Counted from the first letter of the stretch, positions 30,119 through 41,438 are shown. The stretch is DNA of 64,000 nucleotides from Ceratopteris richardii (GCA_020310875.1 CM035439.1:136294753-136358752); one strand, 5' to 3'. Numbers and translations are program-made. The notes: generated by a model from the sequence alone, not told the origin.

Positions 30119-30678
30119 TTTTCCTTGCTCTTGATCCTGCCACGTTGTTGATTCTTTCCTTGGTAAGAACACAAGCATTATATGCATCTCCAATCTGAGT
30201 GCCAACCATAGAATTTCTATGGATCTCCCCACTCAAGAGTGCTCCACATATGTCATCATAGACTAGTTTACCACTAGGTGCACTATTACTAATAATCGTG
30301 TAGAACGTATGCCATGAATATGGCAAGGTGCATAGCAACAAGAGTACTTTCATTTCATTATCCATCTCCATGTTTTGAGCCTGTAACTAAGAGAATATAG
30401 CATCAAACACATTTAGATGATCAGCAACACTATCTCTGTCCTTCATGCAAAGGTCATATAAATTTCTCATGAATTACACTTTATTTGATGTCGTTTCTTT
30501 TTCATATGTATTGCATAATGTCTTCCAAAGCTCCTCTGCACTTTCATAGTCCAATAATATAAAGTAAACATTATTTGTCAGGTGCAATCATGTGGTAGAC
30601 GTAGCCATTCCATCCAAATCATCCCAATCATCTTCATCCATGTCAACCAGCTTCTTTGAGATTACATTTACTTGCTTC
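30119..30678 (-). pseudogene. gag: X: copia gag (different family), main part
   Basis: Antisense it reads as a copia gag unlike that of C1: DSVADHLNVFDAIFSQL, LLLLCTLPYSWHTFY, KLVYDDICGALLSGEIHRNS. This is the pattern of plant copia gags that count LCSLP and LSEE/RR motifs. At about 30118 it joins directly to the protease-adjacent part of C0, so its zinc knuckle is missing. Stops and frameshifts are frequent. Confidence 0.82.
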
Positions 30679-30683
30679 CATTG
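30679..30683 (+). repeat. target site duplication of the solo LTR, left copy (CATTG)
   Basis: CATTG precedes TGTTGCTCTAG and recurs at 31343-31347 after GCCAACA. Confidence 0.93.
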
Positions 30684-31342
30684 TGTTGCTCTAGCACAAT
30701 GGTGAGAAACACATTAAGAAGCTCCACCTCCTTAATGTCAATCCGCGGAAGAGATAGGAGTGATATGAAGATCGTGAACGTGAGATGTAGTGAGAGTGAT
30801 GGTGAGAAGCATAGAGATGCACACACACATACACACACACAACGAAGAGACAAGCAAGACACAATGGAAGATGAGAATTAGACTCTATTGCCCAAGAACA
30901 TTCTTACAAGCTCAAGCTCGCTCTAGCTCATACAAGTCTACACTAGCTACCCTCAAAAATGAGCTCTCTAGCTCTTTTTATAGATTCTAGACTAGTTTTG
31001 ACTGGTTTCACATCTAGTGACCGGCATAGTTAGAAAATAGGTTCTAGATGCTATTTGAAAGGGTAAACAGTGTCTAAAAATAACCAATTGGTACTTTCAT
31101 TCTACCTAAGATCCTCAAGCTCGAGGACTCATCCGCTTGCACAAAATGGAGCTATGAATTACAAAAAGGGTTTTTCTATGTTACATATGGTACAAAAGTG
31201 ATGAAAATCACTGTTGGAGGTTTTTGAAAAGTATTTTGAAATATATTTGTTTGAAAAAATGATTCGAATGGCTCCCTGCTTCTTCATTATGCTCTGTCTT
31301 CACATGCTTCTGCGTCTTCTATGCCTCTGGCTACTGCCAACA
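30684..31342 (-). repeat. solo LTR of the element D family
   Basis: The reverse complement begins TGTTGGCAGTAGCC and ends GAGCAACA, and matches the D 5' LTR at 50488-51129 along its length. No internal sequence is attached and both sides carry CATTG. It is therefore a solo LTR formed by LTR-LTR recombination. It interrupts the gag of X. Confidence 0.93.
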
Positions 31343-31347
31343 CATTG
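31343..31347 (+). repeat. target site duplication of the solo LTR, right copy (CATTG)
   Basis: Matches 30679-30683. Confidence 0.93.
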
Positions 31348-31747
31348 CTTCCTCTGAATTATCAAATCTTTAATTTGATTCTTCCAGATAGCAAAATTTG
31401 TGCAATCAAATTTTTGGATCTCAAAATGGTATTCTCCCTATAAGTTATAGCTCCTCCTAGGTACATTGGTACTAGACCCTGAGCCACCAAACATGGTTGA
31501 GATCTCTGATGCCATGATGATAGAGAACTGACTAGAATGATAATGGAGCTAACACCAATAAGGCTCAAAAAGGATGACCAAGTGTCAATTTTTAGGAAAA
31601 CTTCAATGGTCTTCCCAAAAAAAGGATTAATGAACAGTATTGACCAACCAAAAAGATTATGTGAGAATATATTTCCTCACACCAATAAGTGTATCGAGGA
31701 GTAAATCGAGCATTGCATAGTTGACAGAACAAAAAACTAGAAAAATT
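31348..31747 (-). pseudogene. X: gag N-terminus and leader
   Basis: Antisense, the gag start region is legible (FDCTNFAIWKNQIKDLI, then IQRKQ, near 31350-31440) and continues on the far side of the solo LTR with WKQVNVISKKL. Upstream of the gag start (about 31560-31747) I see only leader-like sequence; the 5' LTR of X is missing, lost at the C2 boundary. Confidence 0.75.
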
Positions 31748-32058
31748 TATTGAGATATCAAGCTCAAAGTGTGATGTTCCAAGATGAAATGTATCACGTT
31801 TTCATTTCTCTCACATGTGAGAGTGATGTTAGATTTGTTTTCTTGCCACCTCACTCATTCCTGGACATTAGGATTTTCCTTATGTACTGTCTTTATATAT
31901 TGCACTTGTTATATTTTTGTTTTAGTTTGTTCTTGTACATTCCTTTATGTAATAGAAGAATAAGAAGAAGATCATTCTTCCTTGCCTCAATCTCTATGTG
32001 TGCTCCTCTTTGAGTGTGAAAGTGTGTGAGTGATCTTTTTTCTTTATCTCTTTCCTTT
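31748..32058 (+). repeat. C2 LTR (family C, degraded)
   Basis: It starts TATTGAGATATC (one change from TGTTGAGATATC) and aligns with the C1 LTR but has internal losses and lacks the terminal CGTGACA. A GAA-like run occurs near 31952-31970. Confidence 0.85.
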
Positions 32059-32690
32059 TGGTATTTGAGCCAGTGTGGCTATAGAGAGCTCATGGAGAAC
32101 ATGGCTAGTGAAGAGTACCCGAGAAGGCATTGAGAAATGGCGATTCACAAATAATCTCAGATTTCTATGAAAGCATGATTTGTGTTTCAGAGTCATCTCA
32201 ACCTCTGTTTTGAGCTCACAAGGTGGGGCCCATGGGAAAATTAGGTCAGTTTGCAAGACTGTGACTTGCGTCATGTTTGATAACACTCAAATATTCAAGA
32301 TCCAAAATTTCAAGCAATTTCATGTACTCGATACATGAAAACTATGTTTTTCTAAGATCAAACTATCAGGTCATAATGCAACAATGTTCAAGCAGAAGTA
32401 TTACTTGTAGTGTTTTTGCAATGTTGCGAATTGTTGCAAAAATGGCAAACACAGATGGAATGAGACAGCTTATGAGCGATAAGCACAACAAGAAAAACTT
32501 CCATGCTTGGAGGTTCAGAATGACACATTTCTTGATGGGAAAAGGCTATTGGAAGAACATCGAATGACAGAATGAAAATACTCCGTAGTTACCAGAGAGG
32601 AATCAGACTGTAGAACATTTAAGAGTGTATGAAGAATGGAATCAAGGAGCATGAAAGGTAATGTAAAGGCTATCTATTAGCATACAAATA
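32059..32690 (+). mobile_element. C2: primer site, leader and gag start of a family C copia
   Basis: A degraded primer site (GGTATTTGAGCC) is followed by leader and gag from ATG 32442 (FHAWRFRMTHFLMGKGYW), closely matching C1 gag. The match ends near 32690, where unrelated copia sequence begins, so C2 is truncated at its 3' side. Confidence 0.85.
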
Positions 32691-32965
32691 TCTGGATCAT
32701 TATCTGTGTTATTTTTCTATGATTTTGCATTTTGTGAGCATTGCCAATAGGGAAAGCAAACTAGGAATGTGTATAAGATGCACATTGACTCTTCAATTAA
32801 CTCTTTAGGTCTCGTTCATAGATGTGTGTGGTCCTATGCCCACAAGTTCATTAGCTGGTTCTCTTTAGTTTGTCAATTTCATAGATGATGCTACTAGAAA
32901 AGTCTAGATATATCCTATCAAAGTTAAGGATGAGGTATTCCCTACCTTCAAAAAATGGCTTGCTT
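32691..32965 (+). pseudogene. H: short copia integrase fragment of another family
   Basis: It carries a CEHC zinc motif followed by GKQTRN, then DVCGPMPTSSLAG, FVNFIDDATRKV and DEVFPTFKKWLA, the start of a copia integrase. It fits neither family C nor the following C3. Both ends are truncated. Confidence 0.7.
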
Positions 32966-33890
32966 CAGTTACATTCAATGTATGTCACATATGGAGACAA
33001 AAGGATAGTAAAGTTGGACCTATGGCACAAACAAATAGGCCACATCAACCTAAAAAAGCTCAAGGACATGCAAAGGAGGAGCTTGATAAGAGGCTTACCA
33101 AATTTTACATCTAAAATTTTGCATGAAATTTTTGTAGCTTGCCAACAAGGAAAACAATCAAGGGTGCCCTTCAAAAAGAGTACTTATGTGAGTGCAAATG
33201 TTTTAGGCATCATTCACACGGATGTTTGGGGTCCAACAAGAGAAGCATCCCTTGTTGTAAATAGGTATTTTGTAACCTTCGTTGATGAATTTTCAAGTAT
33301 ATGGTTGTATTGCATTAGGAACAAATCAGTTGTGTTCCCCTACTTCAAGCATCAAGGCATAGGTGGAGAAGGAGTCTGGCAAGTTGATCAAAACTTTGAG
33401 ATCCGATGGAGGAGTAGAGTACTTCTCCCATGGATTTTCTGAATTTTTACAAGTGAATGGAATCAAAACACGATTTACATGCATGTATACCCCTCAACAA
33501 AATGGGGTAGCAGAGAGTGAGAGAGATCAGACACATAGCAGAGGTAGCAAGGTGTATGATCAACGAAATGAATATGCCACATTGTTATTGGGGAGAGGCT
33601 ATACATACAACCACATACATCATGAATAGATTTCCTACATCATGTATACATCATTTAACTCTTGAGGAAGCATGGAGTGGAAGAAAGCCTTACATTTCAC
33701 ATCTTAGAATTTTTTGTTGTATATGTTATGTACATGTACCTCAAGAGTTGAGGTCAAAGTTAGATGCCAAATATGAAAGGTGTATCTTTTTGGGATATTC
33801 TATGGAACAAAAGGGGTACAAATGCTGTAATCCCATCGCCATGGAGCTAAAGTTAAGTAGGGAGTTTTGCTTTGATGAGTTGAAGCCTTG
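32966..33890 (+). pseudogene. C3: copia GAG-pre-integrase and integrase
   Basis: LDLWHKQIGHINLKKLKDMQ and CQQGKQSRVPFKKS form the zinc module. The core has IIHTDVWGPTREAS (D), LIKTLRSDGGVEYF (D) and QQNGVAE (E), then IFLGYSMEQKGYKCCNP. Frames change near 33360-33440 and 33520-33560. All three catalytic residues are present. Confidence 0.9.
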
Positions 33891-35160
33891 ATACGCATGC
33901 ATGAGTCCATTGCATGTTGAAGAGATAGGTGAGACATATAAGAAGAATGATGATAGAGTTCAAGGAAGCATGTATTTAACTGGTCCAAGCAACTCATCCA
34001 AAACAAGGACACCCTCACCATTGATTGGAAGGCTTAGGGAAAGAGAGACCAGATTTGAAGAAAGCAAAGTCAAAGTCAAAGAGAAGATTGGAATTGAAGA
34101 AGGAAGCTATGTGGATGAGAGCATGTTGGAATATGAAGAGAGAAGAAATTCAACCCAAAGAGTTGCAAAACAAAGAAAAAAATGGTAACCACACCTAACG
34201 GAAGTGAAACAAGGTCCTCAAGAGTAAGATATCCAGTTCAAAGGTTAACATATCATACTTTCATTGCAAAGAGATGCATACATGATTCACGTAATCAAGG
34301 GCAAATAACTGACTAGTTATGCAGAAGCTAAGGATTGCAAGGAATGGAAAGAGTCAATGAAGGAAGAGCTCAAGGCACTTGATGAGAACCATACTTGGAG
34401 CTTGGTACCAGCTCAAGAAAGCATGAAGGTAATAGGTGATAAGTGTGTTTACAAAATTAAAAGAAATTAAGGTGGTTTCATTGCTAGGTACAAATCAAGT
34501 TTGGTAGCAAAAGGCTTCTCCCAAAGCTATGGGATAGATTATGATGAAAATTTAGCCTTGTAGCCAAGATTCCAACAATTAGGACTTTTATTGCAATGGC
34601 TACATCAAATAAATGGAGCTTATATCAATTGGATGTGAAGAATGCCTTCCTCAATGGAGAGCTTGAACAAGTAGTCTATATGAGCCAACCTCAAGGATTT
34701 GCTAGTATGAGGTACGCAAATCATGTTTGCAAGCTAAGAAAGTGTTGCCGATCAATCACTTTACATGAAGAAGCAAGGAGACAAGGCAGTATACATATGC
34801 ATCTATGTAGAAAATATGACCATCACATGAAGTGATATTGTGGGTATTAAAGATATCAAATCAAATCTTGGAAAAGACTTGAAGATATTTGATCTTGGAA
34901 CATTAAAGTACTTCTTGAGAATAAAAATAATCTATGCACACAATGGCATCTTCTTGATTCAAAGAAAATACTTGTTGGACATGCTATATAGGTTTGGGAT
35001 GAGTGGTTGTATGCCACTTTCTCAACCCATGGATCTCATTAGAAAGTTGGTTGCAGGTCAAGGAGAGGCTATACAAGATATTACAGTATATAGAATCATA
35101 ATTTGTTTATTACTTATGCTACATTCACTAGACCCGATCTTGCATATGTAGTAGGTGTGC
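33891..35160 (+). pseudogene. C3: copia reverse transcriptase, degraded
   Basis: An acidic linker (33901-34188) leads to the RT: AKDCKEWKESMKEELKALDE, CVYKIKRN, LYQLDVKNAFLNGELEQVVY. A deletion near 34735-34745 follows VCKLRK, and the catalytic box appears as YVEN instead of YVDD (near 34808). The end, KIFDLGTLKYFL and MLYRFGMSGCMPLSQPMD, is legible. The RT is inactive on two counts, the deletion and the lost aspartate pair. Confidence 0.85.
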
Positions 35161-35714
35161 TCTCTTACTTTCTCCATGCACCAACTATGATCATCTTATG
35201 GTAGCAAGAAAAGTGCTTAGATACATTAAGAACTACCATCAACAAAGGTCTATTTTACTCTTATGATGATGATCTAAGTGTCAAAGGTTATAGTGATGTC
35301 GATTGGGTAGGTAGCAAAGATGATCAGAGGAGTACATCAGGTTATGTTTTCATGATAGGTACAAAAGTGATCTCATGGAGCTCTAAAAATCAACCCATTG
35401 TTGCTCATTTCATCCACAGAGTCTGAGTATTGGAAGTGGAAGTGAAGGAGTTTCCTCTTTATGGAGATAACATTTCAAGCATCTACCTAGCTAATAATCC
35501 CATGCTCCATGCGAGGAGCGAGCACGTAAAGGTTCATTACCACTTCATTAGAGAAAAGGTGATGGAAAACGAGCTAGATTTAAGGTATGTGACCACTAAA
35601 GTGCAGGTTGAAGACATGATGACAAAGTTTCTTGAAGGTACAAAGCTTGGAGGATTCAAAGAAGCAATCAACATAAGAGACATAGGATGAAGCAACAAAG
35701 GAAAAAGTCTTGAG
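35161..35714 (+). pseudogene. C3: RNase H
   Basis: GYSDVDWVGSKDDQRSTSGY, ISWSSKNQPIV, DNISSIYLANNPMLHARSEH and VHYHFIREKV are the standard copia RNase H and tail motifs. A frameshift lies near 35405-35430. The frame ends at 35690 shortly before the polypurine tract. Confidence 0.88.
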
Positions 35715-35726
35715 CTTGAGGGGGAG
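35715..35726 (+). other. C3 polypurine tract
   Basis: CTTGAGGGGGAG next to TGTTTAAAGG. Confidence 0.88.
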
Positions 35727-36183
35727 TGTTTAAAGGTTTTCTTTTCAAGCTCAAGTGTAAGAACATGCCCCAAACTTCATCCTCCACATCATACAAAATC
35801 AAAGGAGGATTATTTTCATGAGTTGGTGACATCAAAGTATGTCTATAATGGAAAGATTTTGATTAGAGAAGAAATAGATCACCTCTTAATGATTGGCCCT
35901 CACGTTTTGACATGTATATGATTTTGATTAGTTAAAGAGATTAGTGTGTAATCCTTTAAACCTCTTATAAATTGTAATGTGACTTAGAGTTGTGGAAATA
36001 GCTTAAGCACACCCTCTACTGGCTTTTCTCTACATATTTTGCAGAGATTTCACTTTCACATACTCTAACTCTCTAGATAATCATCGCATCTCCCGTCATC
36101 CTATAATTGTTGTTGCTCCTTCATTCTGAATCCATTTCTAGTGAGTTCTTGTCTTTTTGGAGAGCTTATAAGCTTTACTTTAA
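35727..36183 (+). repeat. C3 LTR, followed by a primer-site-like sequence
   Basis: It starts TGTTTAAAGG. A TATA-like CTTATAAATTG lies near 35965. The end is about ACTTTAA near 36183, a partial inverted match to the start. TGGTATAAGTCTCAGG at 36185-36200 resembles a Met primer site, and leader-like sequence plus a gag piece follow, so this LTR seems to belong to two head-to-tail elements. Confidence 0.7.
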
Positions 36184-37220
36184 GTGGTATAAGTCTCAGG
36201 ATTAGTGCCTACAAAATTTCAGAGAAATGTCTAGAAGTCTCTATAGTTAGCTAATACTCTGTGAAGAGATCAAGTTATTTGTTTTGTTGTAGATTGTTAA
36301 TGCATCATCAAGTTTCCATATGAAGTGATTTTAATCTCATTGGAAAGATCTCTAAGTCTAGTTGTAGCTTGCAATTTTTCATTTTCATTCCGTGCATGTA
36401 CTTAGAGAAACTCAGAAAAAATAGAGCCCGTGTGAAAAAATTTAGGATCCTAGGAGTGTTCATTTGCTTTCATTGTGCACATAGAATTCTATATCCTCCA
36501 ACATATTTCTGAGTGATGTTCCCAAAAATGTGTCAATAACATTTCTTCAAATTTCTACTTATAGCAAGAAGTCATGCATTTTATTCGTGCATGCCATGAG
36601 TAGATGGTGTTAACTCATGATGTCTTGCTCATACTGTAGACTAGGTTGAAGTTCCCTTCATTGAAGCCCAGAGCAGAGATATATGCGGCCTTGAGATTTT
36701 TGAATGTTTTATAGACAACTTTCATAAGCTCAAATATTTCCATGCACCTTTTGGCGACCACATGGGGTACATTCTTGAGCCTTTCGGACCAATGTCTGAT
36801 CATTAATCCCATATATGCTACTATAGGTGGTCCTCGTGGAGCAAGATATGGAGTAGCAAAGGGTGATGAAGTCATGCCTACACCAAGATTCAAAGGAGGA
36901 ACTACACAAGAAGAGACTTAGAAGCTCACATTATGGCATGTAAGAGATGCTCAAGCCAGGTCTTATATCTTAAACTCTATCTCTGATTTCTTGCTTCCAC
37001 ACATTAGAAGTTGTAAAATGACGCAAGAAACCTGGGATGCACTTAAGAAATTCTTCTCTCCTACCACCAAGGCAAGGAAGAATAATTTGTGGAATGAATT
37101 CAACCAAATGAAGAAGAAACCCAAACAAAAAAACATAGAATTTGTTACTGTTCGGGGATTCTTGTGCAAAAAGGAACTTGAGTGTTTGTTGGAGAAGGGA
37201 GAGTGTGAACAAGAGAACTA
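36184..37220 (+). mobile_element. C4: leader and gag fragment of a second copia copy
   Basis: Leader-like sequence to about 36830, then a gag piece near 36890-37165: RDAQARSYILNSISDFLL, TQETWDALKKFFSP, LWNEFNQMKKKPKQKN. This is a typical copia gag core. It stops at about 37220 where unrelated sequence begins. With the C3 LTR it forms a PPT-LTR-PBS-leader-gag order. Confidence 0.72.
36615..36893 (-). other. unrecognised minus-strand open block within the C4 leader
   Basis: Ninety-two codons open on the minus strand with natural-looking composition (RHWSERLKNVPHVVAKRCME, ALGFNEGNFNLVYS). No family recognised and no motif of a transposon protein. It may be a captured fragment, an older insertion or a chance frame. 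Confidence 0.25.
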
Positions 37221-37835
37221 ATGACACCAAAAGATTCTGATCAATTAGGAAGAGAAGAATACAAGCTTGTTCATAAGCCAAATTCTCTACGCAATTTGCC
37301 AATGCTCATGAAATAAGATTACAAAGTACTTAGAATCTACTGCTGACCTCTGCACCAGACATCCACCTTCTCCAAGCTTGCCCTTGTGCACATCTTGCAC
37401 CAAGCTTACAATAAAGGGGAGGGATGGACACCTTTTGTCGACGTGCACCTTCAATGGGACTTTGGAACTCTTTATATTCCTTGCTTCACCTTCTCTGCAT
37501 ACGATTAAGTCGCTCTTCTTGCACCTTGCAATGGGTCTCTATGTCGCGCGCACTCTGTCTGAATGTGTCCCTCTTCTCTTTCTCGCTCTAGAATATGCTC
37601 CCACTAGCTTAGTACAACCAAGAATACTCCTTCCCTTGGGTGTCTATTCACGTACACTCCTAACTCCCATGTCCCAAGATTGTCTTCAAGGTGTGCCCAG
37701 TAGCCAACGAATCCCTGTTTTGTCTTGTAGTGACTTTAGACTAAAACAAAATTCTTAATTGGGGGGCCATACTTTCACTTTTGTGTACACTGTCGCTTCA
37801 CATACCTTCATACTTTGCCTTTTAATTCTTCAAAT
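37221..37835. other. unassigned segment
   Basis: About 600 bp, richer in C and T than its surroundings, between the C4 gag fragment and the start of G1. No transposon motif or convincing reading frame seen. It may be a fragment of another repeat. Confidence 0.4.
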
Positions 37836-37840
37836 ATGCC

Positions 37841-39420
37841 ATGGCTGCATCTAGTCTCTGTAATGAGACTGAGCCTGTTTCGTTTGATGAAGCTCAAAAT
37901 TCAAAAAATTGGATGGCTGCTATGCAATCTGAATATGATGCAATAATGGAGAATGGTACTTGGTCTTTAAGTGACTTGCCCCTTGGCAAGAAGGCCATTG
38001 GCACTAAGTGGGTATACAACCTGAAGCGTAAACCTGATGGTATAGTTGATAGGTATAAGGATAGGCTTGTTGCAAAGGGTTATGCATAGGAAAGAGGCAT
38101 TGATTTTGATGAGACCTTTGCACCTACATGTTGTATGACTACTGCTCGGAGCATTTGTGCACTTGCAGCCCATCATGGTTGGAATGTACATCGGTTGGAC
38201 ATTAAAACTGCATTTCTGAATGGTGACTTGCATGAAGAAGTGTATGTTTTTTAGCCTGGTGGCTTTGTGCAGAAAGGGCATGAAAACCAAGTGTGCAGGT
38301 TAAAGAAGGAATTATATGGTTTAAAACAAGCACCACGTGCTTGGTATGAAAAGATACATGCCTATATGATTGCACATGGTTTTGAGAGCAGTTCAATTGA
38401 AAGCACCTTATATGTTAAGCGTGCTAATGATGTACTTCTGATCATTGTGGTTTATGTTGATGACATGCTACTCACTAGTCCTCATGAGAGGCATATTGCT
38501 GATTTTAAGGCTAATTTGAATGCCTCATTTGAGATGTCTGATTTGGGGCATTTGCATCATTATGTGGGCATTCAGTTTATGCACGTTGATGGTGGAATGG
38601 CTTTGTGTCAAACAAAATATATTGACACATTATTGCAGCGTTTTGGCCTTGAAGACTGTAAACCTATTCCACTCCTATGGAGACAAGATTACGATTGAGT
38701 CTTCATGATGCTGGAGATTCATTTGATGCTATTCTCTATCAGCAGGCTATTGGGTGCCTGATTTACTTATGCATTACTCGGCTAGATATTCAGTTTCTTG
38801 CCTCACAGATGAGCAGGTTTATGCATTGCCCACGATCAGTCAAGCATTGGTAGGTAGTTAAGCACATCTTTCGCTACTTGAGTGGTAGTCGGCTACTTGG
38901 GTTGTTTTATCCCAAGGGGGGATCACTACCGCCACATTTGCATGCTTTTTCTAACTTTGATTGGGCTAGTTGCTATGACACTCGTGTGTGCACTAGTGGC
39001 TTTTGCTTCATGCTTGGTAGCTCATGTATATCTTGGTTGAGCAAGAAGCAACCTACTGTGGCCACTTCTAGTTGTGAGGCTGAGTATAGGGCAGCTTTCA
39101 CAGCTAGTATTAAATGTGTGTGGCTCAGACGCCTTATGGCTGATTTGGGTGTTGGTCAGTCTTCTACCACCACCATCTTTGCTGACAGACAGAGTCCATT
39201 GTGAGTTGCGAGGAACCCTATGTTCCATGCTCATACTAAGCACATTGAGGTGCATTATCATTATATCAGGGAGGGGTTCTCTGTTGCGGAGATCAACTTG
39301 GCATATGTGCCCACGCAGGAGAACATTGCAGACCATTTCATGAAGGCTCTGCCTAGGGAGAATTTTGAAGCTTTCCGCAAAGCTTTGGGTTTACTTCCTT
39401 TTGTGGAGTGATTTCCACAT
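37841..39420 (+). pseudogene. G1 reverse transcriptase and RNase H
   Basis: RT motifs: NWMAAMQSEYDAIMENGTWS, KWVYNLKRKPDGIVDRYK, RLDIKTAFLNGDLHEEVY, ELYGLKQAPRAWYEKI, VVYVDDMLLTS (catalytic, near 38450) and MSDLGHLHHYVGIQF. RNase H follows: WLSKKQPTVATSSCEAEYRA and HTKHIEVHYHYIREG. Stops occur at 38086 and near 38252, and frameshifts near 38670-38700 and 38830-38880. The catalytic YVDD is intact. Confidence 0.92.
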
Positions 39421-39475
39421 AGCTTGGCAGTTACTTATACATGAGTGCCAGCTCCTTGTTCACCCAATCACTCCC

Positions 39476-39485
39476 AGGGGGGATC
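39476..39485 (+). other. G1 polypurine tract
   Basis: AGGGGGGATC directly before TGTTGATATA. Confidence 0.85.
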
Positions 39486-39719
39486 TGTTGATATATTTAG
39501 GTAGTGATGTGTGTGAACACTCTAGGATTGCCAAGGCACTTTTTTCCCTCTTTAGGAGGTTTTTTTTCCCTCGGCTTGTATGTACGCCTATTTCCCTAAC
39601 CGGCTACTTATCTTTGTACATTCTCTAGTAATACATTCAGTATTGTGTGTTGTACTCCAAGCTTCTTCTTCTTCTTCCTTGTGCTGTTTGCATGCTTCCG
39701 CAGACATCTAACTCCAACA
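39486..39719 (+). repeat. G1 3' LTR
   Basis: 234 bp, TGTTGATATATTTAGG to ACTCCAACA, matching the G2 LTR (44723-44961, reverse orientation) along its length, including a CTTCTTCTTC run. Confidence 0.93.
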
Positions 39720-39759
39720 GACACATCCCGGTGGAGGATTTTGGACATAAAAACAAATT

Positions 39760-41438
39760 CGGATTCACAAATCCCTTGATCACAATGGTGGTCACATGAA
39801 AAAATATTATTACTATTGTTAGTCTTTGTACTGATTCTCCATCTCTAGACTTTTAGCAATTGGTATGTTCATTATAACTTCAAATTATTCCACTCCATCT
39901 AGGACTGGATCAATAACTTATGCCTCAATTTGTTCCGAACTTTGTCCTGTTTTTCTTATTGGTAAATTAACTTCTGGAGATTATCCTCCTCCTCTATACC
40001 ATGTCCCTTCTTCAATTGCTCCACCTATTGAACCCAATATTCTTTTTCTTTCTACACTTGATGAATTTTTTCTACCATCTTAGCTTGATGCTCTGCTATA
40101 AATCCTATCTTCATTACCTCATAAGGATACTTAATCATGGAATACATTTTTCTCCTTAATTACACCCCACGTATTCTACATTTTAGAATATATTTCGTGC
40201 TTCAAAATTGAAACATGCCCTATATCCATCAACACTGTATTAAGCTCCAATTCTTCCTCCTTTAACATTTGCTTTTCTAATACCTACAACCTTCATTATC
40301 AATGTGTGACTCAATATTGATTTCTACCAACCTCTTTGATTTCAATTCAACTCTATCTTCCATAATTCCCATTCAATCTTTAAACACTTCTAATGACATC
40401 TTTACTCTTGCCATCTCCAATGCTTGCTGTTCCAACAAATTTGTTGTATCAGCCATATGCTTCTCTTTTATTTGATTTAACTCTTCTTTCAATTGTTTTA
40501 CCTACATATGTTTTGTTAGTTAATCTTCAAAAGTCAAAATATCATTTAGCAACCTCTGCTCCTCAAATAGTACTTGCTGCTTGTCTATAAATTTTTGTAA
40601 TGACTCTAAATATTGATGATAATTTTTTATATCTTTCACAACAAAATAAGAGTGATGCACTATTTCTTTAAAGTCAAGTTTGCTGACTAACTTCTTTGGC
40701 TCTGGTTCAATATTCATTTTCTTAGATAATTTAAAACCTTTCCCTAAAAGTTTGAGAGTTCACGATCCTACAACATCCAAAATTGGTTGTATCTGCCACT
40801 CCTCAATATCTTGTATAACCTTATTCTTTTGAATCACTAATAGAGCTTCCTACGCACCATATCTTTCCTTGATTAAAGTTTTGTATACCTCCCATTTATC
40901 TGAATCAAGCTTAGTAAAATCAGATTCCTATACCTTGTGTAATTCTAAGTGTTGTCCCTGATCAACTTTTACGGGAGTATCAAACCTCTAAGCATACTAA
41001 AAATTTGAGGCTAAGTATACACACAACCTACTGTTGGATTGAGTCTTCGTCTTATCTAATAGAAAAATTTCTCCATATAATCTGTCATAAAACCAATGAT
41101 CCCAACTAATCTTCTTGTAATGGTGCATAATTCTGTTTAGACATGTAATCAATTTAAATGATAAAGCACACTCTTTCCAAATACCATTTCAACTCCTTCT
41201 GCATATCATAACTCACATTCTTCAGCATATACTGCTATCTACCTCCTTTCCATGGACCAAATTCCCTCTTTGATGCGTCTTCTAGACATTTGAGAATCAA
41301 CGTATCCACCACATAGGGCAATTTAAACACCTCTACAACCTTTTCAGATGTCAAACTCACCTTTGTAGGAATCTGACGCTTTGCTTTCCTCAATATATCC
41401 ACCTCAAAATTTGCATAATACTTGTTCTTCCAACTATC
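39760..41438 (-). pseudogene. F: extra coding-like region replacing the integrase
   Basis: Antisense it reads KAKRQIPTKVSLTSEKVVEV, then FKLPYVVDTLILKCLEDASK (near 41280-41390), and later a helical segment FKEIVHHSYFVVKDIKNYHQ followed by KFIDKQQVLFEEQRLL (40520-40680). Part of it (SLTSEKVVEVFKLP) resembles the pattern IKFTHELIKEAFGWE in the extra ORF of element A. Many stops. I infer an extra-ORF relative brought next to the RNase H region by loss of the integrase, but the similarity is short. Confidence 0.4.

Larger units (their letters stand above)
37836..39719 (+). mobile_element. G1: 3' part of a Ty1/copia element
   Basis: RT, RNase H, polypurine tract and 3' LTR of a copia family also present as G2 on the minus strand (44723-47594). 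The 5' part (LTR, gag, PR, integrase) is absent; the sequence starts abruptly at the RT upstream segment AASSLCNETEPVSFDEAQNS. Confidence 0.92.

Noticed and set aside
37221..37835. 126-codon plus-strand ORF at 37378-37758
   Set aside because: No domain, no similarity to neighbouring elements and unremarkable composition for a C/T-rich stretch. I left the segment unassigned.
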